Positions 1 through 5,456 of a stretch of DNA of 7,609 nt are shown one piece after another (the first letter of the stretch is position 1; every line of letters starts with the position of its first letter). The stretch comes from DATFES01 sp035457725. GTDB lineage: Bacteria > Pseudomonadota > Alphaproteobacteria > CACIAM-22H2. Where the stretch lies: positions 1-7,609 of the forward strand of contig DATIBC010000117.1 in the NCBI GenBank assembly GCA_035457725.1. The letters run 5' to 3'. The notes beneath the pieces were generated by a model. It saw only the letters and a list, made by a program, of their open reading frames with translations, searched no databases and had not been told where the DNA came from. The translations under genes and the position numbers were made by a program.

Positions 1-76
1 CCACTGTCGAAAGAAACAGGACGATCCCCTTGACCGTCGACGATCTCGCTTCGGTATCACCGGGGTGCGCTCGCAT
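1..76 (-). CDS. Possible N-terminal fragment of a leftward membrane protein (partial)
   Basis: Reading leftward from an ATG at 76-74, the frame stays open for 25 codons to the window edge. The peptide begins MRAHPGDTEARSS and then turns hydrophobic (VKGIVLFLSTV), which looks like a short cytoplasmic tail entering a first membrane helix. Such a start resembles DMT/EamA-type transporters, but 25 residues are too few to assign a family. A purine-rich stretch (AAGGG, then GGGA) precedes the ATG on the minus strand and could serve as a ribosome binding site. Third codon positions are mostly G or C, as in the neighbouring genes. If real, the gene is divergent from the sigma-factor operon and shares its upstream region. 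It could also be a chance open frame. Confidence 0.4.
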   Translation of the reverse strand, partial: MRAHPGDTEARSSTVKGIVLFLSTV

Positions 77-193
77 CGTTCCCAACCCTTTGAAAAACCT
101 ATAGAATAGAGATTGCGCAATTTTATAACACGGCGACGACCGCAAAGCTGACGAATTTCGCCCGATAATGCGCAGGATTTCCCGTGCCCTGCC
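77..193. promoter_or_regulatory. Probable divergent promoter/operator region with AT-rich patch
   Basis: No convincing coding frame covers this stretch. Positions 89-131 are only about one quarter G+C by hand count, in a window that is otherwise about two thirds G+C. The patch holds TATAGAAT (100-107), a perfect 10-bp palindrome ATTGCGCAAT (112-121) and TTTTATAA (121-128). This is what one expects of a promoter with an operator serving the sigma operon and perhaps a leftward gene. I could not find a well-spaced -35/-10 pair for sigma-70, nor a clear ECF-type GAAC...CGTC pair, so the exact promoter is not called. Confidence 0.45.
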
Positions 194-223
194 GTGAATT
201 CGTTTCGAGGACACGCCGCTCGA

Positions 224-820
224 ATGCGCGACGCCCCGGAAGACGAGAGCGACGACGATCTGATGCGCCGCGCCGGGACGGGCGACCGGGACGCCTTCGC
301 ACGCTTGGTCGAACGCCACTTCAAACGCACGGTGGGTCTTGCCGGACGGATCGTGCGCAACCGCAGCGATGCGGAGGAGATCGTGCAAGAGGCATTCATG
401 CGCGCCTGGACCAAGGCGCCGGACTGGCGGAGCAAGACCGAGCGGTCCGATGGCGCGCTTTTCTCGACCTGGTTTTATCGCGTGGTCGTCAACCTATGCA
501 TCGATCACACGCGGCGCCCAACCATGTCAGGGATCGACGCCGCCGCCGAGGTCGCCGATCCGGGGCCGGCGGGCGACGAGGTCGTCTCGCGGGCGCAGAC
601 CACCCGTAGGGTCGGCCAAGCGATGGCGCGCCTGCCCGAGCGCCAGCGCACGGCCCTTTCGCTCTGCCATTTCGAGGGCATGAGCAACATCGAGGCGGCG
701 GCGATACTCGACATAAGCGTCGGCGCGCTCGAATCGCTTCTCGTCCGGGCCCGCAGGACGCTCAAGATTGAGCTCGCCGATCTGTCACCCGCTGTCGCGG
801 CGACGTGGAGCAAGTCATGA
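224..820 (+). CDS. ECF-family RNA polymerase sigma factor
   Basis: This encodes a 198-residue sigma-70 family protein with only regions 2 and 4, the build of extracytoplasmic function (ECF) sigma factors. Region 2 spans about residues 22-98, with the core-binding motif DAEEIVQEAFMRAW (49-62) and the -10-recognition stretch FSTWFYRVVVNLCIDHTRR (80-98). Region 4 spans about 127-182, with LPERQRTALSLCHFEGMSN and a helix-turn-helix ending in SVGALESLLVRARRTLK. It would direct RNA polymerase to a small regulon, probably including its own operon. The ATG at 224 is preferred, with GAGGA at 207-211; an in-frame GTG at 194 would add ten residues of unconvincing sequence. The stop overlaps the next start as ATGA. 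Neighbours suggest control by an anti-sigma protein and a periplasmic sensor, as in Cnr-type systems; the signal is unknown. Confidence 0.93.
   Translation: MRDAPEDESDDDLMRRAGTGDRDAFARLVERHFKRTVGLAGRIVRNRSDAEEIVQEAFMRAWTKAPDWRSKTERSDGALFSTWFYRVVVNLCIDHTRRPTMSGIDAAAEVADPGPAGDEVVSRAQTTRRVGQAMARLPERQRTALSLCHFEGMSNIEAAAILDISVGALESLLVRARRTLKIELADLSPAVAATWSKS
807..810 (+). promoter_or_regulatory. Ribosome binding site GGAG for the anti-sigma candidate
   Basis: GGAG lies inside the last sigma-factor codons, six bases before the ATG at 817. It supports that ATG over the in-frame GTG at 805 and shows that the two genes are translationally linked. Confidence 0.6.
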
Positions 821-1272
821 CGACCATGAACGATGATCGTTTGCGCGAAATACTCGACGCATACGGCGGCGACGCGAGCCGCTGGCCGAGCGGGGAACGC
901 GCGGCCGCCGAGCAGCTTCTCGCCCGTTCGGCAGCGGCGCGTGTGGCGCATCTCGAAGCGATGGCGCTCGATGCCTTGTTGGCGCGAGACTCGGCCGATG
1001 TATCGGTCAGCTTCGACGCGGCGCAGTTGGCCGCCGCGGTGACCGCGCAACGCCAGTCGCAGGTCGAGCCACGAGTCGGAGTCATCGAGTCCGACATCGT
1101 GCTGCCAGCGACGACGTTCTTATTCCGCTGGTTCAACATTGCCGGGCTTGCCGCGGCGATGCTCGCCGGCTTCATCGTTGGCTGGGCGGGAATCGACGGC
1201 GACTTGGGCACGACAGCCGAAGCGGCTGATATCGTCTCGGGTCTGCTCGCGCTGGAGTACGTAGCATGGTGA
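817..1272 (+). CDS. Single-span membrane protein, probable anti-sigma factor
   Basis: This is a 151-residue protein with a soluble helical N-terminal part (1-100), one clear membrane helix at about 106-124 (FNIAGLAAAMLAGFIVGWAG) and a short C-terminal tail. The segment LREILDAYGGDASRWPSGER followed by AAAEQLLARS near the N-terminus resembles small alphaproteobacterial proteins found next to ECF sigma factors. No zinc-binding HxxxCxxC motif is visible, so it is not a classical ZAS anti-sigma factor. By position (ATGA overlap with the sigma gene, 7-nt overlap with the sensor gene) it most likely binds the sigma factor at the inner membrane, like CnrY. That role is inferred from context and topology, not from a recognised domain. 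It could alternatively be an accessory signalling subunit. Confidence 0.72.
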   Translation: MTTMNDDRLREILDAYGGDASRWPSGERAAAEQLLARSAAARVAHLEAMALDALLARDSADVSVSFDAAQLAAAVTAQRQSQVEPRVGVIESDIVLPATTFLFRWFNIAGLAAAMLAGFIVGWAGIDGDLGTTAEAADIVSGLLALEYVAW

Positions 1273-1757
1273 CGATCGATTCGCGCGCGGCCAAGTGGTT
1301 GGCGTTGGCCCTGCTCGTCTCCTTGGGCGTCAATCTCTTTCTCGGCGGCCTGCTCGCCGGACGCTATTTCGGACCACAGCACCGGACGTTCGCACGAAGC
1401 GAGGCCTACGAACGGCCCGGGCAGGAGTTTTTTCGGCGTTTGATCGGCCGCGTTCCGGCCGAGCATCGCGCCGCGTTCGAAGATGTGCTCAGCGCCAAGC
1501 GTCCGGACATGGAGCGCACGAGCCAAGCTCTCAGAGAATCGCGCACGAAGATTCGCGAGGCGGTGCGCGCCGAGCCGTTCGACAGGGCCAAGCTCGAAGC
1601 CGCGTTCGCGGAAGTGCGCGAGCGCAACATGGCGTTGCAAAAGTCGGTCCATGAGGCGATGGCCGAGGCAGTCCAGAAGCTTCCAGCGGAAGCGCGCGGC
1701 AGGCTTTCGGAATGGCGCCCCGGCGAGCGCGTTGGGCCCGACCGGCACCGTCGATGA
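1266..1757 (+). CDS. Membrane-anchored periplasmic sensor, heavy-metal-sensor (CnrX/Spy-like) type
   Basis: This is a 163-residue protein with an N-terminal membrane anchor at about 10-33 (WLALALLVSLGVNLFLGGLL) and a long, charged, all-helical periplasmic part. The pattern fits the Metal_resist/periplasmic heavy metal sensor group: a VPAEHRAAFEDVL helix (about 63-75), a central charged hairpin, and a final helix pair carrying NMALQKSVHEAMAEAV (121-136) and LPAEARGRLSEW. Possible metal ligands are H129 with M122 and M132 on the last long helix, and H39 and H67; the four-ligand CnrX set is not obviously complete. Its likely role is to sense an envelope or metal signal and control release of the sigma factor. 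The start at 1266 has GGAG at 1254-1257 and overlaps the upstream stop by 7 nt. The stop overlaps the DUF1800 start as ATGA. Confidence 0.78.
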   Translation: MVTIDSRAAKWLALALLVSLGVNLFLGGLLAGRYFGPQHRTFARSEAYERPGQEFFRRLIGRVPAEHRAAFEDVLSAKRPDMERTSQALRESRTKIREAVRAEPFDRAKLEAAFAEVRERNMALQKSVHEAMAEAVQKLPAEARGRLSEWRPGERVGPDRHRR

Positions 1758-3082
1758 CGCAACCGGGGGCGTTTGCCGCGGTCAATCGTTTCGGCCTGGG
1801 CGCCCGGGCCGGCGAGTTGGCGCTCGCCTCCGGCGATCCGCGCGGCTGGCTCGTGGCGCAGCTACAGGCGACACCGCCTCAGCCGTCGCGGCTTGCCGGG
1901 CTGGCAACGGGTGCTCAGAACATGGCGCAGTTCCAGCGCTCGCGACGCCAAGGAGCCGCCGACGCGCAACGGTTGATCCGCCAAGAATTCCGGACCACCT
2001 ACCTGCGCGAGGCGGTGGCACGCACCTTGACGCAGATCGAGGCCGAGTCGCCGTTTCGCGAGCGGCTGGTCGCATTCTGGAGCAATCATTTCACCGTCTC
2101 CGTGCAACGTCCGACGCTGCTGGGCCTCGCAGGCGCGTTCGAGCGCGAAGCAATTCGCCCTAACGTGACCGGCAAATTCCGCGACATGCTCATCGCCGCG
2201 ACGCGCCATCCCGCGATGCTGGTCTATCTCGACAACGCACTGTCGGTCGGCCCCAACTCGATCGCCGGAAGTCGGCGCGGTCGTGGCCTCAACGAAAATC
2301 TGGCGCGGGAGATTCTCGAACTCCATACCGTTGGCGTATCCGGCGGTTATACGCAAGACGACGTACGCGAGTTCGGCAGAATTCTCACCGGTTGGTCGCT
2401 TGGCCGGACCGAGGACGGCGATGCAGGTCATTACAAGTTCCAGCGCCTGATCCACGAACCGGGCGACAAGGTGCTGCTCGGCATGCGCTATGCCGAAGCC
2501 GGCGAGGACGAGGGTGTCGCCGCGTTGACCGCGTTGGCGCGGCATCCAGCCACGGCGACGCACATCGCCTTGAAATTCGCGCGCCACTTCGTCGCCGATC
2601 AGCCGCCCGCGGCCGTGGTGTCGCGGCTCGCCCAATTGTTTCGCGACAGCGATGGCGATTTGGCGGCGCTCTCACGCGCCGTGATCGATACGCCTGAAGC
2701 GTGGGCCAACCCCCTCGCCAAGGTCAAAACGCCCAATGAATTCGTTGTCTCGGCCTTGCGCGCCACCGGATTTGCCGGCGACCCCGAACGTCTCGTCGGT
2801 TCGCTTCGCGTGCTCGGCCAAGCGCCATTCGCCGCGCCCTCGCCCGCCGGCTGGCCGGACATCGCCGAGCAGTGGATCGGCCCGGAGTCGGTGCTTCGTC
2901 GCGCCGAATGGGCGATGGCGGTGGCGCTGCGCGCCGAGCGCGCGCACCGGCCCGACGCGTTTTTCGCCGCGACGATCGGTCCGGTCGCCGATGCGGCGAC
3001 CGGGGCGGCCATCGCCGGCGCACCCACCGCAGCCGAAGGGCTGGCTCTGGTCCTGGCGAGCGCCGAGTTCCAGAGGAGGTAG
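1754..3082 (+). CDS. DUF1800 family protein
   Basis: This 442-residue protein matches DUF1800 throughout. It opens with AVNRFGLGAR (9-18) and WLVAQLQ (32-38), followed by ESPFRERLVAFWSNHFTVS (98-116), a GKFRDMLIAATRHPAMLVYLDN segment (140-161), NENLAREILELHTVG (180-194), GYTQDDVREF (198-207) and LTGW (211-214), the strongest family signatures. The biochemical function of DUF1800 is not established to my knowledge. Genes of this family regularly precede a DUF1501 gene, as here. The ATG at 1754 overlaps the sensor stop (ATGA) and gives the natural family start; an in-frame ATG at 1712 would add 14 Arg/Pro-rich residues. No good Shine-Dalgarno sequence precedes 1754, so translation probably depends on ribosomes from the sensor gene. 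No signal peptide is visible at the N-terminus. Confidence 0.93.
   Translation: MTQPGAFAAVNRFGLGARAGELALASGDPRGWLVAQLQATPPQPSRLAGLATGAQNMAQFQRSRRQGAADAQRLIRQEFRTTYLREAVARTLTQIEAESPFRERLVAFWSNHFTVSVQRPTLLGLAGAFEREAIRPNVTGKFRDMLIAATRHPAMLVYLDNALSVGPNSIAGSRRGRGLNENLAREILELHTVGVSGGYTQDDVREFGRILTGWSLGRTEDGDAGHYKFQRLIHEPGDKVLLGMRYAEAGEDEGVAALTALARHPATATHIALKFARHFVADQPPAAVVSRLAQLFRDSDGDLAALSRAVIDTPEAWANPLAKVKTPNEFVVSALRATGFAGDPERLVGSLRVLGQAPFAAPSPAGWPDIAEQWIGPESVLRRAEWAMAVALRAERAHRPDAFFAATIGPVADAATGAAIAGAPTAAEGLALVLASAEFQRR
3074..3079 (+). promoter_or_regulatory. Strong ribosome binding site AGGAGG for the DUF1501 gene
   Basis: A full AGGAGG, formed by the last two arginine codons of the DUF1800 gene, lies seven bases before the ATG at 3087. 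It is the best Shine-Dalgarno sequence in the operon and implies that the DUF1501 protein is made at an equal or higher level than the genes before it. Confidence 0.8.
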
Positions 3083-3086
3083 CGCA

Positions 3087-4322
3087 ATGCATCCGCTCGC
3101 TCCGACCCACGCCTTGTCGCGCCGCCGAGCGCTCCGTCAGATCGGCGCCGGCGCGTCGTTGGCGGCATTATGGTTGCTGCCGGCCCGACTGGCCTATGCT
3201 GCGACCGACCGTCGTCTCGTCGTCATCGTACTGCGCGGCGCGCTCGACGGACTGGCGGCAGTTCCCGCATATGCCGACCCCGATTATCGCCGGCAACGCG
3301 GCGCACTGGCGCTCGCCGAGCCAAGCGAAGCCGATGGCGCGCTCGATCTCGACGGCTATTTCGGGCTGCATCCGGCTTTACGGTCGCTGCACGAGATGTA
3401 TCGGGTCGGCGAGCTGCTGGTAGTGCATGCCGTCGCCACGCCCTATCGATCGCGTTCGCATTTCGACGGCCAGGACCTGCTGGAGAATGGAACCGCGGCG
3501 CCACGCGGCGCAAGCGATGGCTGGCTCAATCGGGCGTTGGCCCTGCTCGGACCTTCCGACCGCCGGCTGGGCTTGGCGGTCGGACAGACCGTCCCTCTGC
3601 TGTTGCGGGGCTCAACGCCGGTTGGCTCTTACGCACCGCAAACAATGGCCGAGCTCGAAAGCGATTTCCTTGCCCGCCTCGCCGCGTTGTATCGCCGCGA
3701 TGCAATCTTCGCCGCGGCCATCGATGAAGGCATCAAGGCGCAGGCGATGAGCGACGAAGTCCTGGGGGAGGAGAAGCGGATGGGACGCGAAACGTTGCGC
3801 GGGCCGGCGGCGATCCGCGCCGTCGCCGCCAAGGTCGGCAAGCTGCTCGCCGCGCCAGATGGCGCGCGAGTCGCGGTGATCGAAGCCGGCGGCTGGGACA
3901 CCCACGCTCAACAAGGCACGATCAACGGCCGGCTGGCCGTGGGTCTGGCGTCGCTGGCCGGTGCGCTCGCGGCGCTCAAGGAAGGCCTGGGACCGTCGTG
4001 GCGTCAGGCGACCATTGCGGTCGTCACCGAGTTCGGCCGCACGGTAGCGATCAACGGAACTGGTGGGACCGACCATGGCACCGCCGGAATTGCGTTCCTG
4101 CTTGGCGGCGCGGTCGACGGCGGACGGGTTGTCGGACAGTGGCCAGGGCTGGCGCAGGGCCGGCTGTATGAAGGGCGCGATCTGGCGCCGACCAGCGATC
4201 TGCGCGCGGTGCTGAAAGGCATACTCGCCGAACATCTCGGCTTGCCGCGCGACGCGATCGAGCGCGAAGTGTTCCCCGGTAGCGCCGGAGTCCAGCCGAT
4301 GCGCGGCCTGATCCGCGCCTAG
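3087..4322 (+). CDS. Tat-exported DUF1501 family protein
   Basis: This is a 411-residue DUF1501 protein. The N-terminus has a twin-arginine motif (SRRRALRQ, 11-18), a hydrophobic stretch (GAGASLAALWLLP) and a likely cleavage after AYA at residue 38, so it should be exported folded by the Tat pathway. The mature part opens with VVIVLRGALDGLAAVPAY (family pattern LRGGxDGL, with D54). It continues with SRSHFDGQDLLENG (122-135), GGWDTHAQQG (268-277) and VTEFGRT plus GTGGTDHGTAG (324-334), and ends with the usual DLRAVLKGIL region. D54, H125, D271, H273, D329 and H330 are candidate metal ligands. To my recollection the family belongs to the alkaline-phosphatase/sulfatase-like fold group, which would make this a metal-dependent hydrolase, but no substrate is known. 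The start follows the DUF1800 stop by 4 nt. It is the last gene of the operon; its stop lies in the downstream inverted repeat. Confidence 0.94.
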   Translation: MHPLAPTHALSRRRALRQIGAGASLAALWLLPARLAYAATDRRLVVIVLRGALDGLAAVPAYADPDYRRQRGALALAEPSEADGALDLDGYFGLHPALRSLHEMYRVGELLVVHAVATPYRSRSHFDGQDLLENGTAAPRGASDGWLNRALALLGPSDRRLGLAVGQTVPLLLRGSTPVGSYAPQTMAELESDFLARLAALYRRDAIFAAAIDEGIKAQAMSDEVLGEEKRMGRETLRGPAAIRAVAAKVGKLLAAPDGARVAVIEAGGWDTHAQQGTINGRLAVGLASLAGALAALKEGLGPSWRQATIAVVTEFGRTVAINGTGGTDHGTAGIAFLLGGAVDGGRVVGQWPGLAQGRLYEGRDLAPTSDLRAVLKGILAEHLGLPRDAIEREVFPGSAGVQPMRGLIRA

Positions 4323-4481
4323 AGCGTGATCGGCCAAGGTTGAACGCCGGTTTTACCCCTCGCCCTTCGTCCCTCGACAAGCTCGGGATGAGGAGGCGCG
4401 CACGATGAGGATGGGCGTGCGAGGCGAAGGACGAACCATGAGGGCGCTCGATATGATTACACTGAAACGGATCACGCTCTA
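4320..4481. repeat. Nested palindromic intergenic repeat between convergent genes
   Basis: The element is bounded by a perfect 12-bp inverted repeat: TAGAGCGTGATC at 4320-4331 and GATCACGCTCTA at 4470-4481. The outer three bases of each arm are the TAG stops of the DUF1501 gene and of folE. Inside lies a second partly palindromic block (about 4357-4446) with CCCTCGACAAGCTCGGGATG in the left half and GCGAAGGACGAA in the right half, plus a small CGCAC/GTGCG stem (4399-4403 with 4417-4421). Both outer and inner motifs resemble dispersed intergenic repeats of alphaproteobacteria, so this looks like one repeat inserted in another. It could fold in RNA from both directions and protect or end both transcripts, but no T-tract follows the stem. 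There is no gene here. Confidence 0.75.
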
Positions 4482-5153
4482 GCCGACAGGCCCTTCGCGC
4501 CGGTCGCCGATCAGCGACAGGAATTCACGTCGCGTCGCCGGATTGGCGCGAAACGCGCCGAGCATCCGGCTGGTGACCAGGCGGACGCCGGGCTTGCAGA
4601 CGCCGCGCGTGCTGATGCACTGATGCACCGCCTCGATGACCACCGCAACGCCTTTGGGACGCAAGACCTCGTCGATCGTGTTGGCGATCTGCGCCGTCAG
4701 CCGCTCCTGGATCTGCAGGCGCTTGGCGTAGACTTCGACGACACGGGCGAGTTTCGAGATGCCGACGACCCGGCGGCCGGGAAGATATGCGACGTGGGCC
4801 ACGCCGAGTATGGGCGCCACATGATGCTCGCAGAACGATTCGAACCGGATGTCGCGCAGCACAACCATCTCGTCGTACCCGTCGATCTCCGAGAACGTCC
4901 GCTGCAGGAACGCCACCGGATCGACGTCATAGCCGGCGAACCATTCCTCGAACGCGCGGGCGACACGGGCCGGCGTTTCAAGCAGCCCTTCGCGGTCGGG
5001 ATCGTCGCCCGCCCAGCGCAGGAGCGTACGTACCGCAGCCTCGGCTTCGCTGCGGGAGGGCCGGTCCGCGCCACGGTCCAATGCGGCGCCAAGCGGACCG
5101 GCAAGGACTTGCGTGTCGAACTCGATGGCGTTTCTTTCGGCGTCGTCGGGCAT
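4479..5153 (-). CDS. folE: GTP cyclohydrolase I (type I)
   Basis: This enzyme (EC 3.5.4.16) converts GTP to 7,8-dihydroneopterin triphosphate and formate, the first step of tetrahydrofolate (and other pterin) synthesis in the cytosol. The 224-residue protein has the family core from about residue 35: LETPARVARAFEEWFAGY (58-75), the zinc/catalytic motif SFCEHHVAPILG (106-117), VVGISKLARVVEVYAKRLQIQERLT (129-153) and HQCISTRGVCKPG (177-189). Zinc ligands should be Cys108, His111 and Cys179. Length is normal for the family, with about 30 variable residues at the front. The ATG at 5153 is the only plausible start; the Shine-Dalgarno sequence is weak. The gene stands alone, convergent with the DUF1501 operon and divergent from the SDR operon, with no other folate gene in view. 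An unusual cysteine (C186) follows RGV, where many homologues have another residue. Confidence 0.96.
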   Translation of the reverse strand: MPDDAERNAIEFDTQVLAGPLGAALDRGADRPSRSEAEAAVRTLLRWAGDDPDREGLLETPARVARAFEEWFAGYDVDPVAFLQRTFSEIDGYDEMVVLRDIRFESFCEHHVAPILGVAHVAYLPGRRVVGISKLARVVEVYAKRLQIQERLTAQIANTIDEVLRPKGVAVVIEAVHQCISTRGVCKPGVRLVTSRMLGAFRANPATRREFLSLIGDRREGPVG

Positions 5154-5328
5154 GGCGTCGGATACTCGCGTGATGGGTGGCGTGTCGATCGATCAACCGG
5201 CAACCGTCGTGCGAACCAGATATTGCCGTAATCACCGGCGACTAGGCCGTCACAATTTTTTTATCCGGCTTGGCATCCGAGACAGCTCGCCATACGTAAG
5301 GTTGGCGTCGCGCGGCGGCGCGTCCAAA

Positions 5329-5345
5329 GACCGGCCGCGCCGGTC
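5329..5345. repeat. GC-rich hairpin, 7-bp stem
   Basis: GACCGGC-CGC-GCCGGTC is a perfect 7-bp stem with a 3-base loop, about 110 bases before the SDR start. No T-tract follows it on either strand, so it is not a good intrinsic terminator. It could be an operator half-site pair or a structure in the leader of the SDR transcript. Confidence 0.4.
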
Positions 5346-5444
5346 GCGCTTGCCAAACGCCGGCCATCATGCGGTAACTTCGCCCTCGGACCCGCAATGG
5401 CAACCGACGGCCCATCCGCATCCACTCCTGTTTTTTGCAGCGCC

Positions 5445-5449
5445 GAGGA
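5445..5449 (+). promoter_or_regulatory. Ribosome binding site GAGGA for the SDR gene
   Basis: GAGGA sits seven bases before the ATG at 5457 and decides that start. The in-frame ATG at 5397 has no comparable site and would add 20 residues not typical of the family. Confidence 0.7.
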
Positions 5450-5456
5450 ACCCATC

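Larger units (their letters stand above)
5154..5456. promoter_or_regulatory. Divergent intergenic region between folE and the SDR operon
   Basis: About 300 bases without a convincing gene; both promoters should lie here. Visible elements are a T7 run (5256-5262) next to TCACAA, a TTGGCA hexamer at 5270-5275 that would be a good -35 for the rightward operon but has only a weak -10 (around 5291-5298), and a short GC-rich hairpin at 5329-5345. A second weak candidate -35 is TTGCCA at 5350-5355. No riboswitch or known operator was recognised. An in-frame ATG at 5397 lies in this region but is not the preferred SDR start. Confidence 0.4.

Noticed and set aside
60..84. ECF-type promoter on the minus strand (GGAAC at about 84-80)
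   Set aside because: The GGAAC lies immediately before the candidate leftward ATG, and no matching -10 is found at the right spacing.
194..223. GTG start at 194 for the sigma factor
   Set aside because: It adds ten residues before the normal family start, and spacing to any purine-rich site is poor; the ATG at 224 with GAGGA upstream is preferred. Not fully excluded.
762..1748. Long open frame on the minus strand (328 codons) opposite the anti-sigma and sensor genes
   Set aside because: It is the antisense of two genes with clear overlapping starts, ribosome binding sites and topology. Its translation is low-complexity and matches no family; long antisense frames are expected at this G+C.
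1712..1753. Earlier ATG at 1712 for the DUF1800 gene
   Set aside because: It adds 14 Arg/Pro-rich residues and lies deep inside the sensor gene; the ATGA junction at 1754 gives the normal domain start.
1862..2635. Minus-strand open frame of 257 codons opposite the DUF1800 gene
   Set aside because: The plus strand here carries the strongest DUF1800 motifs; the antisense product has no recognisable domain.
3612..4337. Minus-strand open frame of 241 codons opposite the DUF1501 gene
   Set aside because: Shadow of a well-supported gene; no motif or start signal of its own.
4320..4481. Intrinsic terminator for the two convergent genes
   Set aside because: The 12-bp arms are about 140 bases apart and no T-tract follows them on either strand, so I call it a repeat, not a terminator.
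4623..5231. Plus-strand open frame of 202 codons opposite folE
   Set aside because: It is the complement of the FolE catalytic motifs; the product resembles no family.
5236..5262. Rho-independent terminator: CGGC/GCCG stem followed by a T7 run
   Set aside because: The stem has only four pairs, the T run is separated from it, and no gene ends here on the plus strand.
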